Assembly (NCBI GenBank): GCA_013151575.1
Contig: JAADHZ010000042.1
Span: 1-39,295, forward strand
DNA from: Gammaproteobacteria bacterium
GTDB taxonomy: Bacteria > Pseudomonadota > Gammaproteobacteria > SZUA-152
Reading direction: 5' to 3'
Length of the DNA: 39,295 nucleotides
This document shows, piece after piece, positions 24,220 to 32,487 of this stretch (positions are counted from its first letter, which is position 1; each line of letters begins with the position of its first letter). The notes under the pieces were generated by a model. That model made no database searches. It saw only the letters and a program-made list of their open reading frames with translations, and had not been told where the DNA came from. The translations under genes were made by a program, and so were the position numbers.

Positions 24220-25184
24220 AGGCAGCGGGCCAGCCGACGGCTCTCGATAAAATCCAGCGACCCCGCCACGAGCGGGGTCGCGCTATTTACAATTTTCGCT
24301 GTTATTTTTGTCATGGTTATTCTGGTGATGCCAAAACCCTCGCGGCCAGTTATTTGACTCCGCGCCCGCGCAGTTTCATTGCTACTGATCCGGGCGACAT
24401 CAGCCGCGAGACCATGCTTGCTGCCGTCACCCATGGGCGCGCCAACACTGCCATGCAGAGCTTTGCCAACACCATCAGTGTGGAGGACATCGCACTGGTG
24501 GTGGATTTTGTGCGGGATGAATTCATGCGCGACAAGGCCGTCAATACGCGCTATCACACCGTCGAAAACGGCTGGCCAAAGCACGAACAATACGCTGACG
24601 CCTTTCCGTTTGCGCTGGGTGATATCCTGCTGGATACGCCCGATGCGCAACTCAGCCCGACGCAGTTGCGCGGCAAGCGGATTTTCATGCAAGGCTGCGT
24701 GACTTGCCACGACCGTGCCAAGGTGGCGGATGAAGGCGTTATTTGGGATGCGCGCCCAGTGTCATTCCCTCGCAATCAGTATTCCCATCGTGAAAGTGAG
24801 CGCTCACCTTCGGTGGATAGTATGAGCGAGGCATCACCGTATGCCCGTCATGAGCGGGCCCCGGTGCTGGCGAACCTTACTGTCGAGGAGCGGGCCGGGG
24901 AGCACATTTTTCAGAAAAATTGCGCTTTTTGCCACGCCCCCGACGGCACAGGAAAAAACTGGATAGGCAGTTTTTTAGAACCGCACCCCCGCAATCTCAC
25001 GGATGAAAAATTTATGTCGGGCATGACCCGGCAGCGTTTGACGACGGTGATTCGGAAGGGATTGCCGGGCACCACCATGCCCGCATGGGGCGGGGTGTTG
25101 GATGGGGAGCAGATCGCTGCCGTGGTCGCCTACGTCAATCGGGCTTTTCATCCTCTGGCCGATGGCGCCATTTCAGCAGATTAA
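24210..25184 (+). CDS. tandem-domain cytochrome c, last three haem domains (no own start; -1 frame continuation)
   Basis: The track starts this ORF at TTG 24354, but the frame is open back to 24183 and encodes a haem motif CYFCH upstream of that TTG, followed by the same PRPRSF ... SRETMLAAVTHGRANTAM domain as the three upstream units. Further motifs are CVTCH and CAFCHAPDGTGKNW, the last with TTMPAWGGVLDGEQIAAVVAYV. No ATG, GTG or TTG exists between the in-frame stop at 24180 and the CYFCH codons, and there is no signal peptide, which a c-type cytochrome needs. Joined at the A9 run it would make a protein of about 756 residues with six haems. As a separate gene it would be non-functional. 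Coordinates give the -1-frame extension from the slip site. Confidence 0.72.
   Translation, partial: SRLKAAGQPTALDKIQRPRHERGRAIYNFRCYFCHGYSGDAKTLAASYLTPRPRSFIATDPGDISRETMLAAVTHGRANTAMQSFANTISVEDIALVVDFVRDEFMRDKAVNTRYHTVENGWPKHEQYADAFPFALGDILLDTPDAQLSPTQLRGKRIFMQGCVTCHDRAKVADEGVIWDARPVSFPRNQYSHRESERSPSVDSMSEASPYARHERAPVLANLTVEERAGEHIFQKNCAFCHAPDGTGKNWIGSFLEPHPRNLTDEKFMSGMTRQRLTTVIRKGLPGTTMPAWGGVLDGEQIAAVVAYVNRAFHPLADGAISAD
24257..24281 (+). repeat. perfect 10-bp stem hairpin inside the cytochrome junction
   Basis: GCGACCCCGC, loop CACGA, GCGGGGTCGC. It lies 38 bp after the upstream stop codon and 46 bp after the A9 run, and is read through by the -1 frame. It lacks an immediate T tract, so it is a poor intrinsic terminator, and it is too far from the A run to be a normal frameshift stimulator. 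Confidence 0.7.
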
Positions 25185-25352
25185 ATTTGTACGCAAGCCT
25201 GACCCGCAAGCCAATGTTGAGCGATATGCCATGAGCGAGCTCCCTCAAACATCCCCGCCTTCGGGGCGGGTGTGTATCGCCTGCAAGTCTTTCGCTTTGT
25301 GTCTCCAGCCCTTACCATTGGTGGTTCAAACAGTTATTGGAGCGGTACAGGT

Positions 25353-26396
25353 ATGGTGAAGGTCGGCATTGTAGGTGGCACGGGTTACACGGGGGTGGAG
25401 TTACTGCGCCTGTTGGCGGCCCATCCCGAGGTGGAACTGGTGCTGATTACCTCTCGTTCCGAGGCAGGGCTACCAGTGGCGGAGCTGTTTCCTAACCTGC
25501 GCGGCCATGTGGATCTTACCTTCAGTGTGCCTGATCCGGCGGCATTGGCTGCGTGTGACGTGGTGTTCTTTGCTACTCCCAACGGTGTGGCCATGCAGTC
25601 GGTGCCGGAATTGTTAGCGGCAGGGGTGAAGGTCATCGACTTGGCCGCCGATTTCCGGCTGAAGGACGAGGCCGAGTGGGCGCAATGGTACGATCAACCC
25701 CATGCCTGCCCACATCTGCTCAGTGAGGCCGTGTACGGTCTGCCTGAGGTGAATCGCGCCGCCATCAGCGAGGCGCGGTTGATTGCCAACCCCGGCTGTT
25801 ATCCCACGGCCGTGCAGTTGGGGTTATTGCCGCTGCTGAAGGCAGGTCTGGTGGATGCCGAACGTCTGATTGCGGACTGCAAATCCGCTGTCAGTGGCGC
25901 GGGTCGTAAAGCCAATGTCGGCACATTACTGTGCGAGGCTAGCGAAAGTTTCAAAGCCTACGGAGTGCCGGGACACCGGCACCTGCCGGAGATTCGTCAG
26001 GGTTTGAATGCTGTTGTTGAAGCCGATGTGGGGCTGACTTTTGTGCCGCACCTCACACCCATGCTGCGGGGTATTCACGCCACGTTGTACGCGACATTGC
26101 TCAGCAGCAGTGATACAACCGATGCGGACTTACAAGCGCTGTACGAGCAGCATTACGCCAGCGAGCCTTTCGTGGATGTGCTGCCCGCTGGCAGCCACCC
26201 GGAAACTCGCAGCGTAAAGGGTGCCAATACCTGTCGCATTGCCATCCACCGCCCGCAGGGAGGAGACACCGTGGTGATTCTCGCGGTGATCGACAACTTG
26301 GTGAAAGGGGCGGCCGGGCAGGCCGTGCAAAATATGAACATTCTCTGTGGTTTGCCGGAAACCGTCGGCCTGGAAGGGATTGCACTTGTCCCGTAG
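25353..26396 (+). CDS. argC: N-acetyl-gamma-glutamyl-phosphate reductase
   Basis: A 347-residue protein from ATG 25353; the track's extension upstream to 25272 is unrelated sequence. Its N-terminus [20 protein letters not shown] is the nucleotide-binding Rossmann start, and NPGCYPT carries the catalytic cysteine. LPEIRQGL and the C-terminal [19 protein letters not shown] are standard ArgC features. It makes N-acetylglutamate semialdehyde in arginine synthesis using NADPH. It marks the change from the cytochrome island to housekeeping genes. The 168-bp gap before it holds a CCCGCC/GGCGGG hairpin without a T run. Confidence 0.95.
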   Translation: MVKVGIVGGTGYTGVELLRLLAAHPEVELVLITSRSEAGLPVAELFPNLRGHVDLTFSVPDPAALAACDVVFFATPNGVAMQSVPELLAAGVKVIDLAADFRLKDEAEWAQWYDQPHACPHLLSEAVYGLPEVNRAAISEARLIANPGCYPTAVQLGLLPLLKAGLVDAERLIADCKSAVSGAGRKANVGTLLCEASESFKAYGVPGHRHLPEIRQGLNAVVEADVGLTFVPHLTPMLRGIHATLYATLLSSSDTTDADLQALYEQHYASEPFVDVLPAGSHPETRSVKGANTCRIAIHRPQGGDTVVILAVIDNLVKGAAGQAVQNMNILCGLPETVGLEGIALVP

Positions 26397-26456
26397 ATCG
26401 GTCTGATAGAGACCCGGATGGAACAGCGTCAGTGTAATGGTGTTGTCTGGAAAAAT

Positions 26457-27179
26457 ATGGCATCGAAATTAATTATCCAATCGCACCACCCCTGGCGCAC
26501 GCGCATAAAAACAGGGGGGGCGGTTGTTGTGTTGGCAGGGCTGGTGTGGGGTGCGTTCGAATACGGCCACTCCCGTGCCGGTCTAGACAACCAATCCCTG
26601 CTAAAAGAGCGAGCGGCATTGCGCGAACAGCTTGTCGACAGCGAGCAACAAAACCGCACATTACGTGAGCGTAGCGCCGTGCTGGAACGCGCCAACCAGG
26701 TGGACAAACAGGCCTACGGTGAGGTGGAAAATTCACTCAAGCAGCGACAGAACGAGATGCTGGAGCTCAAGGAAGAGGTGGCCTTTTACCGTGGCATTGT
26801 GTCTCCGACAGAAACCGCCAGCGGCCTGAATGTGGCGGATTTCCGGATCACCGGCATCGGTGCAGACCGCGAGTACCGCTTTAAACTGGTGCTGACCCAG
26901 GTAAAGTCCAACAGCCGCGTGGTCAAGGGTTATGTGCGTATGGCCTTCGAGGGGGTGAGGGGCGGTGTACAGGCGGAGGTGGGCATGAAAGAACTCTCCG
27001 GCGGGGCGCTGGGCACACTAAAGCTGCGCTTCAAGTATTTTCAGCATATCGAGGGTGAAGTGGTTTTGCCGGAAGGATTTGTGCCTTCCCGGGTGCTGGT
27101 GGAAGTGGTGCCCAGCGGCAAGGGCCGGACCCGACTCAAAAAAACCTTTGATTGGTCAGATATTATTGACCAACAATAG
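26457..27179 (+). CDS. DUF6776-like single-pass membrane protein
   Basis: I prefer ATG 26457 (240 residues, MASKLIIQSHHPWRTRI) because a TGGAAA lies upstream and homologues as I recall them begin similarly; the track start 26418 adds 13 residues. One membrane helix (~20-40) is followed by a coiled coil (~50-105, LREQLVDSEQQNRTLRERS and LKQRQNEMLELKEEVAFYRG) and a beta-rich C-terminal domain (~110-240). This architecture occurs in gammaproteobacterial proteins of unknown function encoded near bactofilin and erpA. It may be an envelope factor partnered with the bactofilin downstream. A MITE now separates the two genes. No enzymatic motif is visible. Confidence 0.75.
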   Translation: MASKLIIQSHHPWRTRIKTGGAVVVLAGLVWGAFEYGHSRAGLDNQSLLKERAALREQLVDSEQQNRTLRERSAVLERANQVDKQAYGEVENSLKQRQNEMLELKEEVAFYRGIVSPTETASGLNVADFRITGIGADREYRFKLVLTQVKSNSRVVKGYVRMAFEGVRGGVQAEVGMKELSGGALGTLKLRFKYFQHIEGEVVLPEGFVPSRVLVEVVPSGKGRTRLKKTFDWSDIIDQQ

Positions 27180-27208
27180 TTATGCATCTTGCGTATATAG
27201 AATGCTAA

Positions 27209-27386
27209 GGGACGGAACACAATAACTTATAGTAAGTGGCGCTCTGATTTAGTTCGTATTCGTTCGTTCTGATTGAGTAAAAGCGCAGGAATAGTCGCTC
27301 TTATTTCGAGCTTTTACGATTGAAGAACGGGCGAAGACGGGCTGAAGCAGGGATGTCAATTGTAATGAGTTATTGTGTTCCGTCCC
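27209..27386 (+). mobile_element. MITE-like element, complete copy (178 bp)
   Basis: The element has perfect 19-bp terminal inverted repeats (GGGACGGAACACAATAACT at the left, its reverse complement at the right) and is flanked on both sides by TAA, consistent with a 3-bp target duplication. It contains no ORF. A second, inverted copy occupies the window end from 39121. It is non-autonomous; the transposase family that moves it is not identifiable here. It sits in the gap between the DUF6776-like and bactofilin genes. Confidence 0.88.
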
Positions 27387-27457
27387 TAAGCCCATTGCTG
27401 GCTGCGCTTGTTCATTTTTGTATTGAAAGAGTTAAGGACTGAAGGAGTCAGCAATAC

Positions 27458-27886
27458 ATGTTTTTTGGTCAAAAGAAAAACCGACGCAACGGACAGATCG
27501 ATTCACTCATTGGCAGCGGCACTGAATTGTATGGGGACGTGCATTTCAAGGACGGCCTGCACATTGATGGTGTGGTGAAAGGCAACGTGATCGCCGTGGG
27601 CGAGAACACCATGCTAACCATGAGCGAGCAGGGTCGCATTGAAGGCGAAGTGCGAGTGCATAACATTGTGCTCAATGGCGAAGTGGTGGGTGACGTGCAC
27701 GCCTCCGAGCACATTGAACTGGCGACGGCGGCTCGGGTCACAGGTAACGTTTATTACAATCTGATCGAAATGGCCATGGGCGCCGAGGTCAACGGCAACC
27801 TGGTGCATGAAAAAGACAGGCCTGAGGAAGTCGTTGCGGCCGAGGCTGCTGACGGCGCGCTGTTGACGGAGTCTGGCAATACTTGA
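27458..27886 (+). CDS. bactofilin family cytoskeletal protein
   Basis: A 142-residue protein with a basic tail (MFFGQKKNRRNGQ) and a central right-handed beta-helix domain (~15-115). Its short repeats (LIGSGTELYGDVHFKDGLHIDG, RIEGEVRVHNIVLNGEVVGDV, RVTGNVYYNLIEMAMGAEVNGN) are the bactofilin signature, formerly DUF583. These polymerise into membrane-associated filaments used in cell shape and envelope organisation. The acidic C-terminal tail is variable in the family. It probably forms a unit with the upstream DUF6776-like gene, now interrupted by a MITE. Confidence 0.92.
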   Translation: MFFGQKKNRRNGQIDSLIGSGTELYGDVHFKDGLHIDGVVKGNVIAVGENTMLTMSEQGRIEGEVRVHNIVLNGEVVGDVHASEHIELATAARVTGNVYYNLIEMAMGAEVNGNLVHEKDRPEEVVAAEAADGALLTESGNT

Positions 27887-27893
27887 CTATAAT
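27863..27893 (+). promoter_or_regulatory. candidate promoter for erpA
   Basis: TTGACG (27863-27868) and TATAAT (27888-27893) with a 19-bp spacer, at the end of the bactofilin gene. It would give an erpA leader of about 105 nt holding an inverted repeat CCGTTTGT ... ACAAACGG (27934-27985). Confidence 0.4.
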
Positions 27894-28004
27894 AGTCTGA
27901 TATGATTCGCTTTAGAAAATGCTGATTATGGTTCCGTTTGTGAGGAGCCTGTATTGACGTGAATCTTACGGAATTTTACAAACGGTAGAAATTAGGTAGT
28001 AACT

Positions 28005-28367
28005 ATGTCCTCCAACATTGAATCCACCCTTCCCGGCGATGACCTACTGGCGGTCACTGTCAATGCAGCCAACAAGGTTAAGGCGTTGATCGAGGAAGAA
28101 GGTAACGAGGCTCTGAAGCTGCGCGTATTCGTCACCGGCGGCGGTTGCTCCGGCTTTCAATACGGCTTCACCTTCGATGAAAACGTCAACGACGGCGATA
28201 CCACCATCGAAAAAGACGGTGTCACCTTCCTGGTGGACCCCATGAGTTTTCAGTATTTGGTGGGTGCGGAGCTGGACTACAAGGAAGGCCTCGAAGGCGC
28301 CATGTTTTTCATCAACAACCCCAATGCCACCACCACCTGTGGTTGCGGGTCCTCATTTTCCATCTGA
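28005..28367 (+). CDS. erpA: iron-sulfur cluster insertion protein ErpA
   Basis: A 120-residue A-type Fe-S carrier. The three conserved cysteines are C48 in [13 protein letters not shown] and C112/C114 in the C-terminal [11 protein letters not shown]. The N-terminal extension and the [18 protein letters not shown] segment fit ErpA better than IscA or SufA. It passes Fe-S clusters to apoproteins; MiaB, encoded in this window, is a typical kind of recipient. The candidate promoter is at the end of the preceding gene. Confidence 0.94.
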   Translation: MSSNIESTLPGDDLLAVTVNAANKVKALIEEEGNEALKLRVFVTGGGCSGFQYGFTFDENVNDGDTTIEKDGVTFLVDPMSFQYLVGAELDYKEGLEGAMFFINNPNATTTCGCGSSFSI

Positions 28368-28380
28368 CGCGCGTCGGCTG

Positions 28381-28413
28381 ACAAAAACGGGGAAGCGCGT
28401 AGCCCCTTTTTTG
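28381..28413 (+). terminator. probable terminator after erpA
   Basis: ACAAAAACGGGG ... CCCCTTTTTTGTT forms a short GC stem extended by A-T pairs, with a run of six T. It lies 14 bp after the erpA stop. The four-bp GC core makes it moderate. Confidence 0.6.
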
Positions 28414-28488
28414 TTGCTACCACAATGCTTGTGGGGCGTCGTTGTTTGTTATGCTTGCGGCTTTACCGATCCAGTGCGGAGATTTTTT

Positions 28489-29646
28489 ATGAGCGAATAC
28501 CTGCCCGGGCTTGCCGGCGTGCCAGCCACTAAATCCAATATTTCGGATATCGATGGCGAAAAAGGCGTGCTCTATTACCGGGGTTATCCCATTGAGCAGC
28601 TGGCCAAGCACAGCAGCTTTGAAGAGACCTCTCTGCTGCTGTTGGACGGCGAACTGCCCACCACGGCAAAACTGGCAGAGTTTGATAGCCAGCTGCGCGA
28701 AAACCGCCAGGTTAAATATCACATCCGTGAGCTGATGAAGGCCCTGCCCGCGACGGGCCACCCCATGGAAATGCTGCAAACTGCGGTGGCCAGTTTGTCC
28801 ATGTTCTACCCTGGCAACGAATGTCTCACTAGCACCGAGATGTGCGAAGATCTCAATTACATCCACAACATGACGGTGAAAATCATCGCCCGCATGGGCA
28901 CCATCGTTGCCATGTGGCAGCACCTGCGCCACGGTTACGAGCCCCCAGTGCCGCGTGAGGATCTCACTTATGCTGAGAATTTCCTGTACATGCTCAACCG
29001 TGAGGAGCCGGACCCATTGCTGGCGCACATCATGGATGTGTGCCTTATTCTGCACGCCGAACACACCATCAATGCCTCGACTTTTTCGGCGTTGGTGACG
29101 GCCTCCACCCTGTCAAGCCCCTACAGCGTGATCACCGCTGCTATCGGCACGTTGTCCGGCCCGCTGCATGGCGGTGCCAATCAGCGGGTGCTGGAGATGC
29201 TCAACGACATCGGCAGCCCTGACAAAGCTGAGGCTTACGTGGATGAAAAACTCGCCAACAAACAAGTCATCTGGGGCATGGGGCACCGCGAGTACAAAAC
29301 CAAAGACCCCCGCGCCATCATCTTGCAGGGCCTGGTGGCGGAGTTGATGGAGGCTCGTGGCGGTGATGTGAATCCGCTGATGGAGATTGCACTGGAAGTG
29401 GAGCGGGTGGTGGAAGACCGGCTGGCCCACAAGGGCGTTTACCCCAATGTGGATTTTTATTCAGGCATTCTGTATCACGAAATGGGTATACCGGCCGACC
29501 AGTTCACGGCGATTTTTGCCATCTCCCGTACCGCTGGCTGGCTGGCCCACTGGCGCGAGCAGCTGGCGGATAACCGTATTTTCCGCCCAACCCAAATGTA
29601 TATTGGTTCCGAGCCGCGAGAATTCGTGCCGATTGGCCGACGCTAA
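28489..29646 (+). CDS. gltA: citrate synthase (possibly 2-methylcitrate synthase)
   Basis: A 385-residue protein from ATG 28489, with GGAG seven bases upstream; the track ORF extends 75 codons upstream through the erpA end and is wrong. Catalytic residues are visible: His in GPLHGGANQ, His in WGMGHREYKTKDPR and Asp in NVDFYSGILYHEMG. SDIDGEKGVLYYRGY at the N-terminus is the standard start of the short bacterial type. It condenses oxaloacetate with acetyl-CoA. Methylcitrate synthases look alike, but no prpBD genes are nearby. The stop overlaps the convergent anmK stop by 4 bp. Confidence 0.9.
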   Translation: MSEYLPGLAGVPATKSNISDIDGEKGVLYYRGYPIEQLAKHSSFEETSLLLLDGELPTTAKLAEFDSQLRENRQVKYHIRELMKALPATGHPMEMLQTAVASLSMFYPGNECLTSTEMCEDLNYIHNMTVKIIARMGTIVAMWQHLRHGYEPPVPREDLTYAENFLYMLNREEPDPLLAHIMDVCLILHAEHTINASTFSALVTASTLSSPYSVITAAIGTLSGPLHGGANQRVLEMLNDIGSPDKAEAYVDEKLANKQVIWGMGHREYKTKDPRAIILQGLVAELMEARGGDVNPLMEIALEVERVVEDRLAHKGVYPNVDFYSGILYHEMGIPADQFTAIFAISRTAGWLAHWREQLADNRIFRPTQMYIGSEPREFVPIGRR

Positions 29647-30737
29647 GTTGGGTATACCGCCCCCAGCACCACCGGGCCATCGGCCCCGGTGACCGTCGGC
29701 ACATTACCTGGTCGGCCTGCGAGAGTTTCGCGGGCTAGCCAGGCAAAAGCCACCGCTTCCACCCATTGCGCCGGCAGGCCCAGGTCATCGGTGGTGTGCA
29801 GTGGCATGTCGCCCAGCTGCGCCGCCAGGCGTTTCATGAGCTGCGCATTGTAGGCTCCGCCGCCACACACAATGACTTCGTCGCAAGTGTCGCGCGTCGC
29901 CTGCGCAATGGTGGTGGCGGTCAATTCGCACAAGGTCGCCTGCACGTCCTCCAGCGCAATATCGCCACCGGTTCGAGACAGACACTGCCGCAACCACTCT
30001 CCGTTGAAGTGCTCGCGCCCGGTGGATTTGGGGCCCTGCTCGGCAAAATAACCATCCTCCAGGCAAGTCGCCAGCAGGGCGGGATTCACTTCTCCCGAAG
30101 CCGCCCAGGTCCCATCGGTATCGTAGGGTTGTTGCTGGTGCCGCTGAATCCACAGATCCATCAGGCCGTTACCGGGGCCGGTGTCGAAGCCGGATACGGG
30201 CCCCTGACCACCGGCGGGTAGCAGAGTGGCATTGGCGATGCCGCCAATATTGACGATGGCCCGGCGGCGTCGCGAGTCACTGAACATTGCGGCGTGAAAG
30301 GCGCACACCAGCGGCGCTCCCTGACCGCCAGCGGCCATATCGCGGCGGCGGAAGTCAGCCACCGTGGTGATGCCGGTGAGCTGGGTAATACGATTGGGGT
30401 CGCCGATTTGCAGGCTGAAGCCCAGCGCGGGAAGGTGACGGATGGTTTGGCCGTGGCTGCCGATGGCGAGGATGTCACCGGCCTCCCGTTGCGTTGCCGC
30501 GAGCAGCGCCCGCACCGCCTCTGCAAATCGCTCTCCCAGTTGCACGTCGGCTCGCCCCATGCGCTCGATTTCATTGTCGCCGGGCTGGCACAACTCCAGC
30601 AACGCGCTGTGCAGCGAGTCAGGAATGGGGAGGTTCAGGGCGTGGATCAGTTGTGGGAATGGTGCGTCGAAGTCCACCAGCACCGCGTCAATGGCGTCCA
30701 GACTGGTGCCGGAGATGAGGCCGATGTAGTGGTTCAT
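29643..30737 (-). CDS. anmK: anhydro-N-acetylmuramic acid kinase
   Basis: A 364-residue protein. I choose ATG 30737 (MNHYIGLISGTSLDAIDAVL), six codons inside the track start, because it gives the family's usual N-terminus with GGA upstream. GTSLDAIDAV is the ATP-binding start motif; GSHGQTIRHLP, the NIGGIAN motif and GFDTGPGNGLMD are AnmK hallmarks, with the catalytic Asp expected in the last. It phosphorylates and opens 1,6-anhydro-MurNAc in peptidoglycan recycling. It is convergent with citrate synthase. Confidence 0.95.
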   Translation of the reverse strand: MNHYIGLISGTSLDAIDAVLVDFDAPFPQLIHALNLPIPDSLHSALLELCQPGDNEIERMGRADVQLGERFAEAVRALLAATQREAGDILAIGSHGQTIRHLPALGFSLQIGDPNRITQLTGITTVADFRRRDMAAGGQGAPLVCAFHAAMFSDSRRRRAIVNIGGIANATLLPAGGQGPVSGFDTGPGNGLMDLWIQRHQQQPYDTDGTWAASGEVNPALLATCLEDGYFAEQGPKSTGREHFNGEWLRQCLSRTGGDIALEDVQATLCELTATTIAQATRDTCDEVIVCGGGAYNAQLMKRLAAQLGDMPLHTTDDLGLPAQWVEAVAFAWLARETLAGRPGNVPTVTGADGPVVLGAVYPT

Positions 30738-31041
30738 GGGATTCCAGCGGGGCATAAATAGCGTCGTGACATTGGCGTCCCCTTCATTTTATAAACATTG
30801 CCGCAATTCGCCGTGATGGGCGAGTATTTGACCACTATCAACGAAAGAGGGGAGAAAATCATGCCCAAGATTACGATGAGTGGACAGAGTTTGGCAAAAG
30901 TACGTTTCATCTGACGGGCGGCTATCCCGCTTTATTCGCTATATCTCCTACTTCGAGGTGGCATCGTGTTCAGGGCGCGAAAACGCCGTTGTTTTATGCT
31001 AGCCTGTAGCGTTCCTGTTGAATAATGTTGACCGTGATGTA
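30738..31041 (+). promoter_or_regulatory. anmK-miaB divergent intergenic region
   Basis: About 300 bp between divergent genes. It holds one short ORF with a strong ribosome site (30861-30914, listed separately). Near 30996 there is TATGCT in the context TTTTATGCTAGCCT, a possible -10 for miaB. No operator palindrome was recognised. Confidence 0.4.
30861..30914 (+). CDS. possible 17-residue small ORF with strong ribosome site
   Basis: ATG with AGGGGAG seven bases upstream encodes MPKITMSGQSLAKVRFI then TGA. The Shine-Dalgarno is among the best in the window, which is why it is listed. The peptide has no membrane segment and no family I recognise. It could be a small protein, a leader peptide for miaB, or the remnant start of a lost gene. 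Confidence 0.3.
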   Translation: MPKITMSGQSLAKVRFI

Positions 31042-32448
31042 ATGGACGCCAAGCAAGAACCCATCCCTGTTTTTTTCCAGCCGCTGCGCGCTTCCCAGCC
31101 GCAGCGTAAGCTGTACATCAAGACCTTCGGCTGCCAGATGAACGAGTACGATTCCGGCAAGACGGCGGAGCTGCTCGGCGAGAGCCATGGAATGATCCTG
31201 GTGGCCAGCCCCGAAGAGGCTGACGTGCTATTGCTGAACACCTGTTCGGTGCGGGAGAAGGCGCAGGAAAAGGTCTTTTCCCAGCTGGGCATGTGGCGCG
31301 AAATCAAGCGGCGTCGGCCCGGGCTAGTGATTGGTGTGGGCGGTTGTGTGGCCAGCCAAGAGGGCAAGGCCATTCGCGCTCGCGCGCCCTTTGTGGATCT
31401 GGTGTTCGGCCCTCAAACCCTGCACCGTCTGCCGCAGATGCTGGTTGCCTTGCAACGGGACGCCAAGCCGCAGGTGGATGTTTCTTTTCCCGAGATTGAA
31501 AAATTCGACAACCTGCCTGCCCCCAGAGCCGACGGTCCCACGGCTTTTGTGTCCATCATGGAAGGCTGTAGTAAGTACTGCACCTTTTGCGTGGTGCCGT
31601 ACACCCGCGGCGAGGAAATCAGTCGGCCGTTTGACGACGTGCTGACCGAAGTGGCGCAACTGGCACAGCAAGGCGTGCGCGAGGTCACCTTGCTGGGGCA
31701 GAACGTCAACGCTTATCGTGGTCTGATGGACGACGGTGAGCTGGCCGACCTGGCCCTGCTGATTCATTACGTGGCCGCAGTGGACGGCATCGACCGTATT
31801 CGTTACACCACCTCGCACCCGATGGAACTCAGTGACTCGCTGATCCAGGTTTACGCTGAGGTGCCGGAACTGGTGGGCCACCTGCATTTACCGGTGCAGA
31901 CCGGCTCCGACCGCATTTTGGCGCAGATGAAACGTGGCCACACCGCGTTGGAATACCAGGCTCGCGTGCGCGCCTTGCGCGCTGCGCGCCCCGGCCTCAG
32001 CCTGTCATCGGATTTTATTATCGGTTTTCCCGGCGAGACCGAGGTCGATTTTCAGGCGACCATGGACCTCATCGAATCCACGGGCTTCGATCACAGCTTC
32101 AGTTTTGTGTACAGTGCGCGACCGGGCACCCCTGCTGCCGTCTTGCCGGACGATGTGCCACAGGCTGAGAAAAAACAGCGCCTCGCCACGTTGCAGGCGC
32201 GCATCAGTGAGATGGCCGCCGCCATCAGTGCTGATATGGTGGGCACGGTGCAGCGGGTACTGGTGGAACGGCCTTCACGCAAGGATGCGGCGCAAATGTC
32301 CGGCCGCACCGAAAACAACCGGGTGGTGAATTTTGACGGCGACCCCCGCCTCATTGGCGAGTTCGTTGATGTGCGCATTACCCAGGCTATGCCCAATAGT
32401 TTGCGGGGCGACGTAGTGACCACGGATAATGTGGCTCACTGTGTCTGA
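31042..32448 (+). CDS. miaB: tRNA-2-methylthio-N6-dimethylallyladenosine synthase MiaB
   Basis: A 468-residue protein from ATG 31042, eight codons inside the track's TTG. The N-terminal MTTase domain has three cluster cysteines ([11 protein letters not shown]31, [10 protein letters not shown]68, [11 protein letters not shown]102). The radical SAM motif is [15 protein letters not shown], and a TRAM domain ends the protein (~400-468). It thiomethylates i6A37 of tRNA and needs two 4Fe-4S clusters. It begins the conserved miaB-ybeZYX-lnt run. Confidence 0.96.
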   Translation: MDAKQEPIPVFFQPLRASQPQRKLYIKTFGCQMNEYDSGKTAELLGESHGMILVASPEEADVLLLNTCSVREKAQEKVFSQLGMWREIKRRRPGLVIGVGGCVASQEGKAIRARAPFVDLVFGPQTLHRLPQMLVALQRDAKPQVDVSFPEIEKFDNLPAPRADGPTAFVSIMEGCSKYCTFCVVPYTRGEEISRPFDDVLTEVAQLAQQGVREVTLLGQNVNAYRGLMDDGELADLALLIHYVAAVDGIDRIRYTTSHPMELSDSLIQVYAEVPELVGHLHLPVQTGSDRILAQMKRGHTALEYQARVRALRAARPGLSLSSDFIIGFPGETEVDFQATMDLIESTGFDHSFSFVYSARPGTPAAVLPDDVPQAEKKQRLATLQARISEMAAAISADMVGTVQRVLVERPSRKDAAQMSGRTENNRVVNFDGDPRLIGEFVDVRITQAMPNSLRGDVVTTDNVAHCV

Positions 32449-32487
32449 TCGCATCTTCCTTTCCTTCGCTGGTTTTCACCTACTTCA

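Noticed and set aside
24354-25184. Treating the second cytochrome ORF as an independent gene starting at TTG 24354
   Set aside because: That start removes the upstream CYFCH haem motif and half of its domain, and gives no signal peptide; the frame is open further upstream with clear homology.
27209-27386. Long inverted repeat as an intrinsic terminator
   Set aside because: The arms are 19 bp separated by 140 bp, there is no T tract, and a second copy with the same ends exists, so a mobile element explains it better.
28264-28488. N-terminal extension of citrate synthase in the ORF track
   Set aside because: It overlaps erpA and its terminator; the ATG at 28489 has a good ribosome site and the family start.
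31324-31887. 187-residue minus-strand ORF inside miaB
   Set aside because: It is the antisense shadow of a well-supported gene with complete catalytic motifs.
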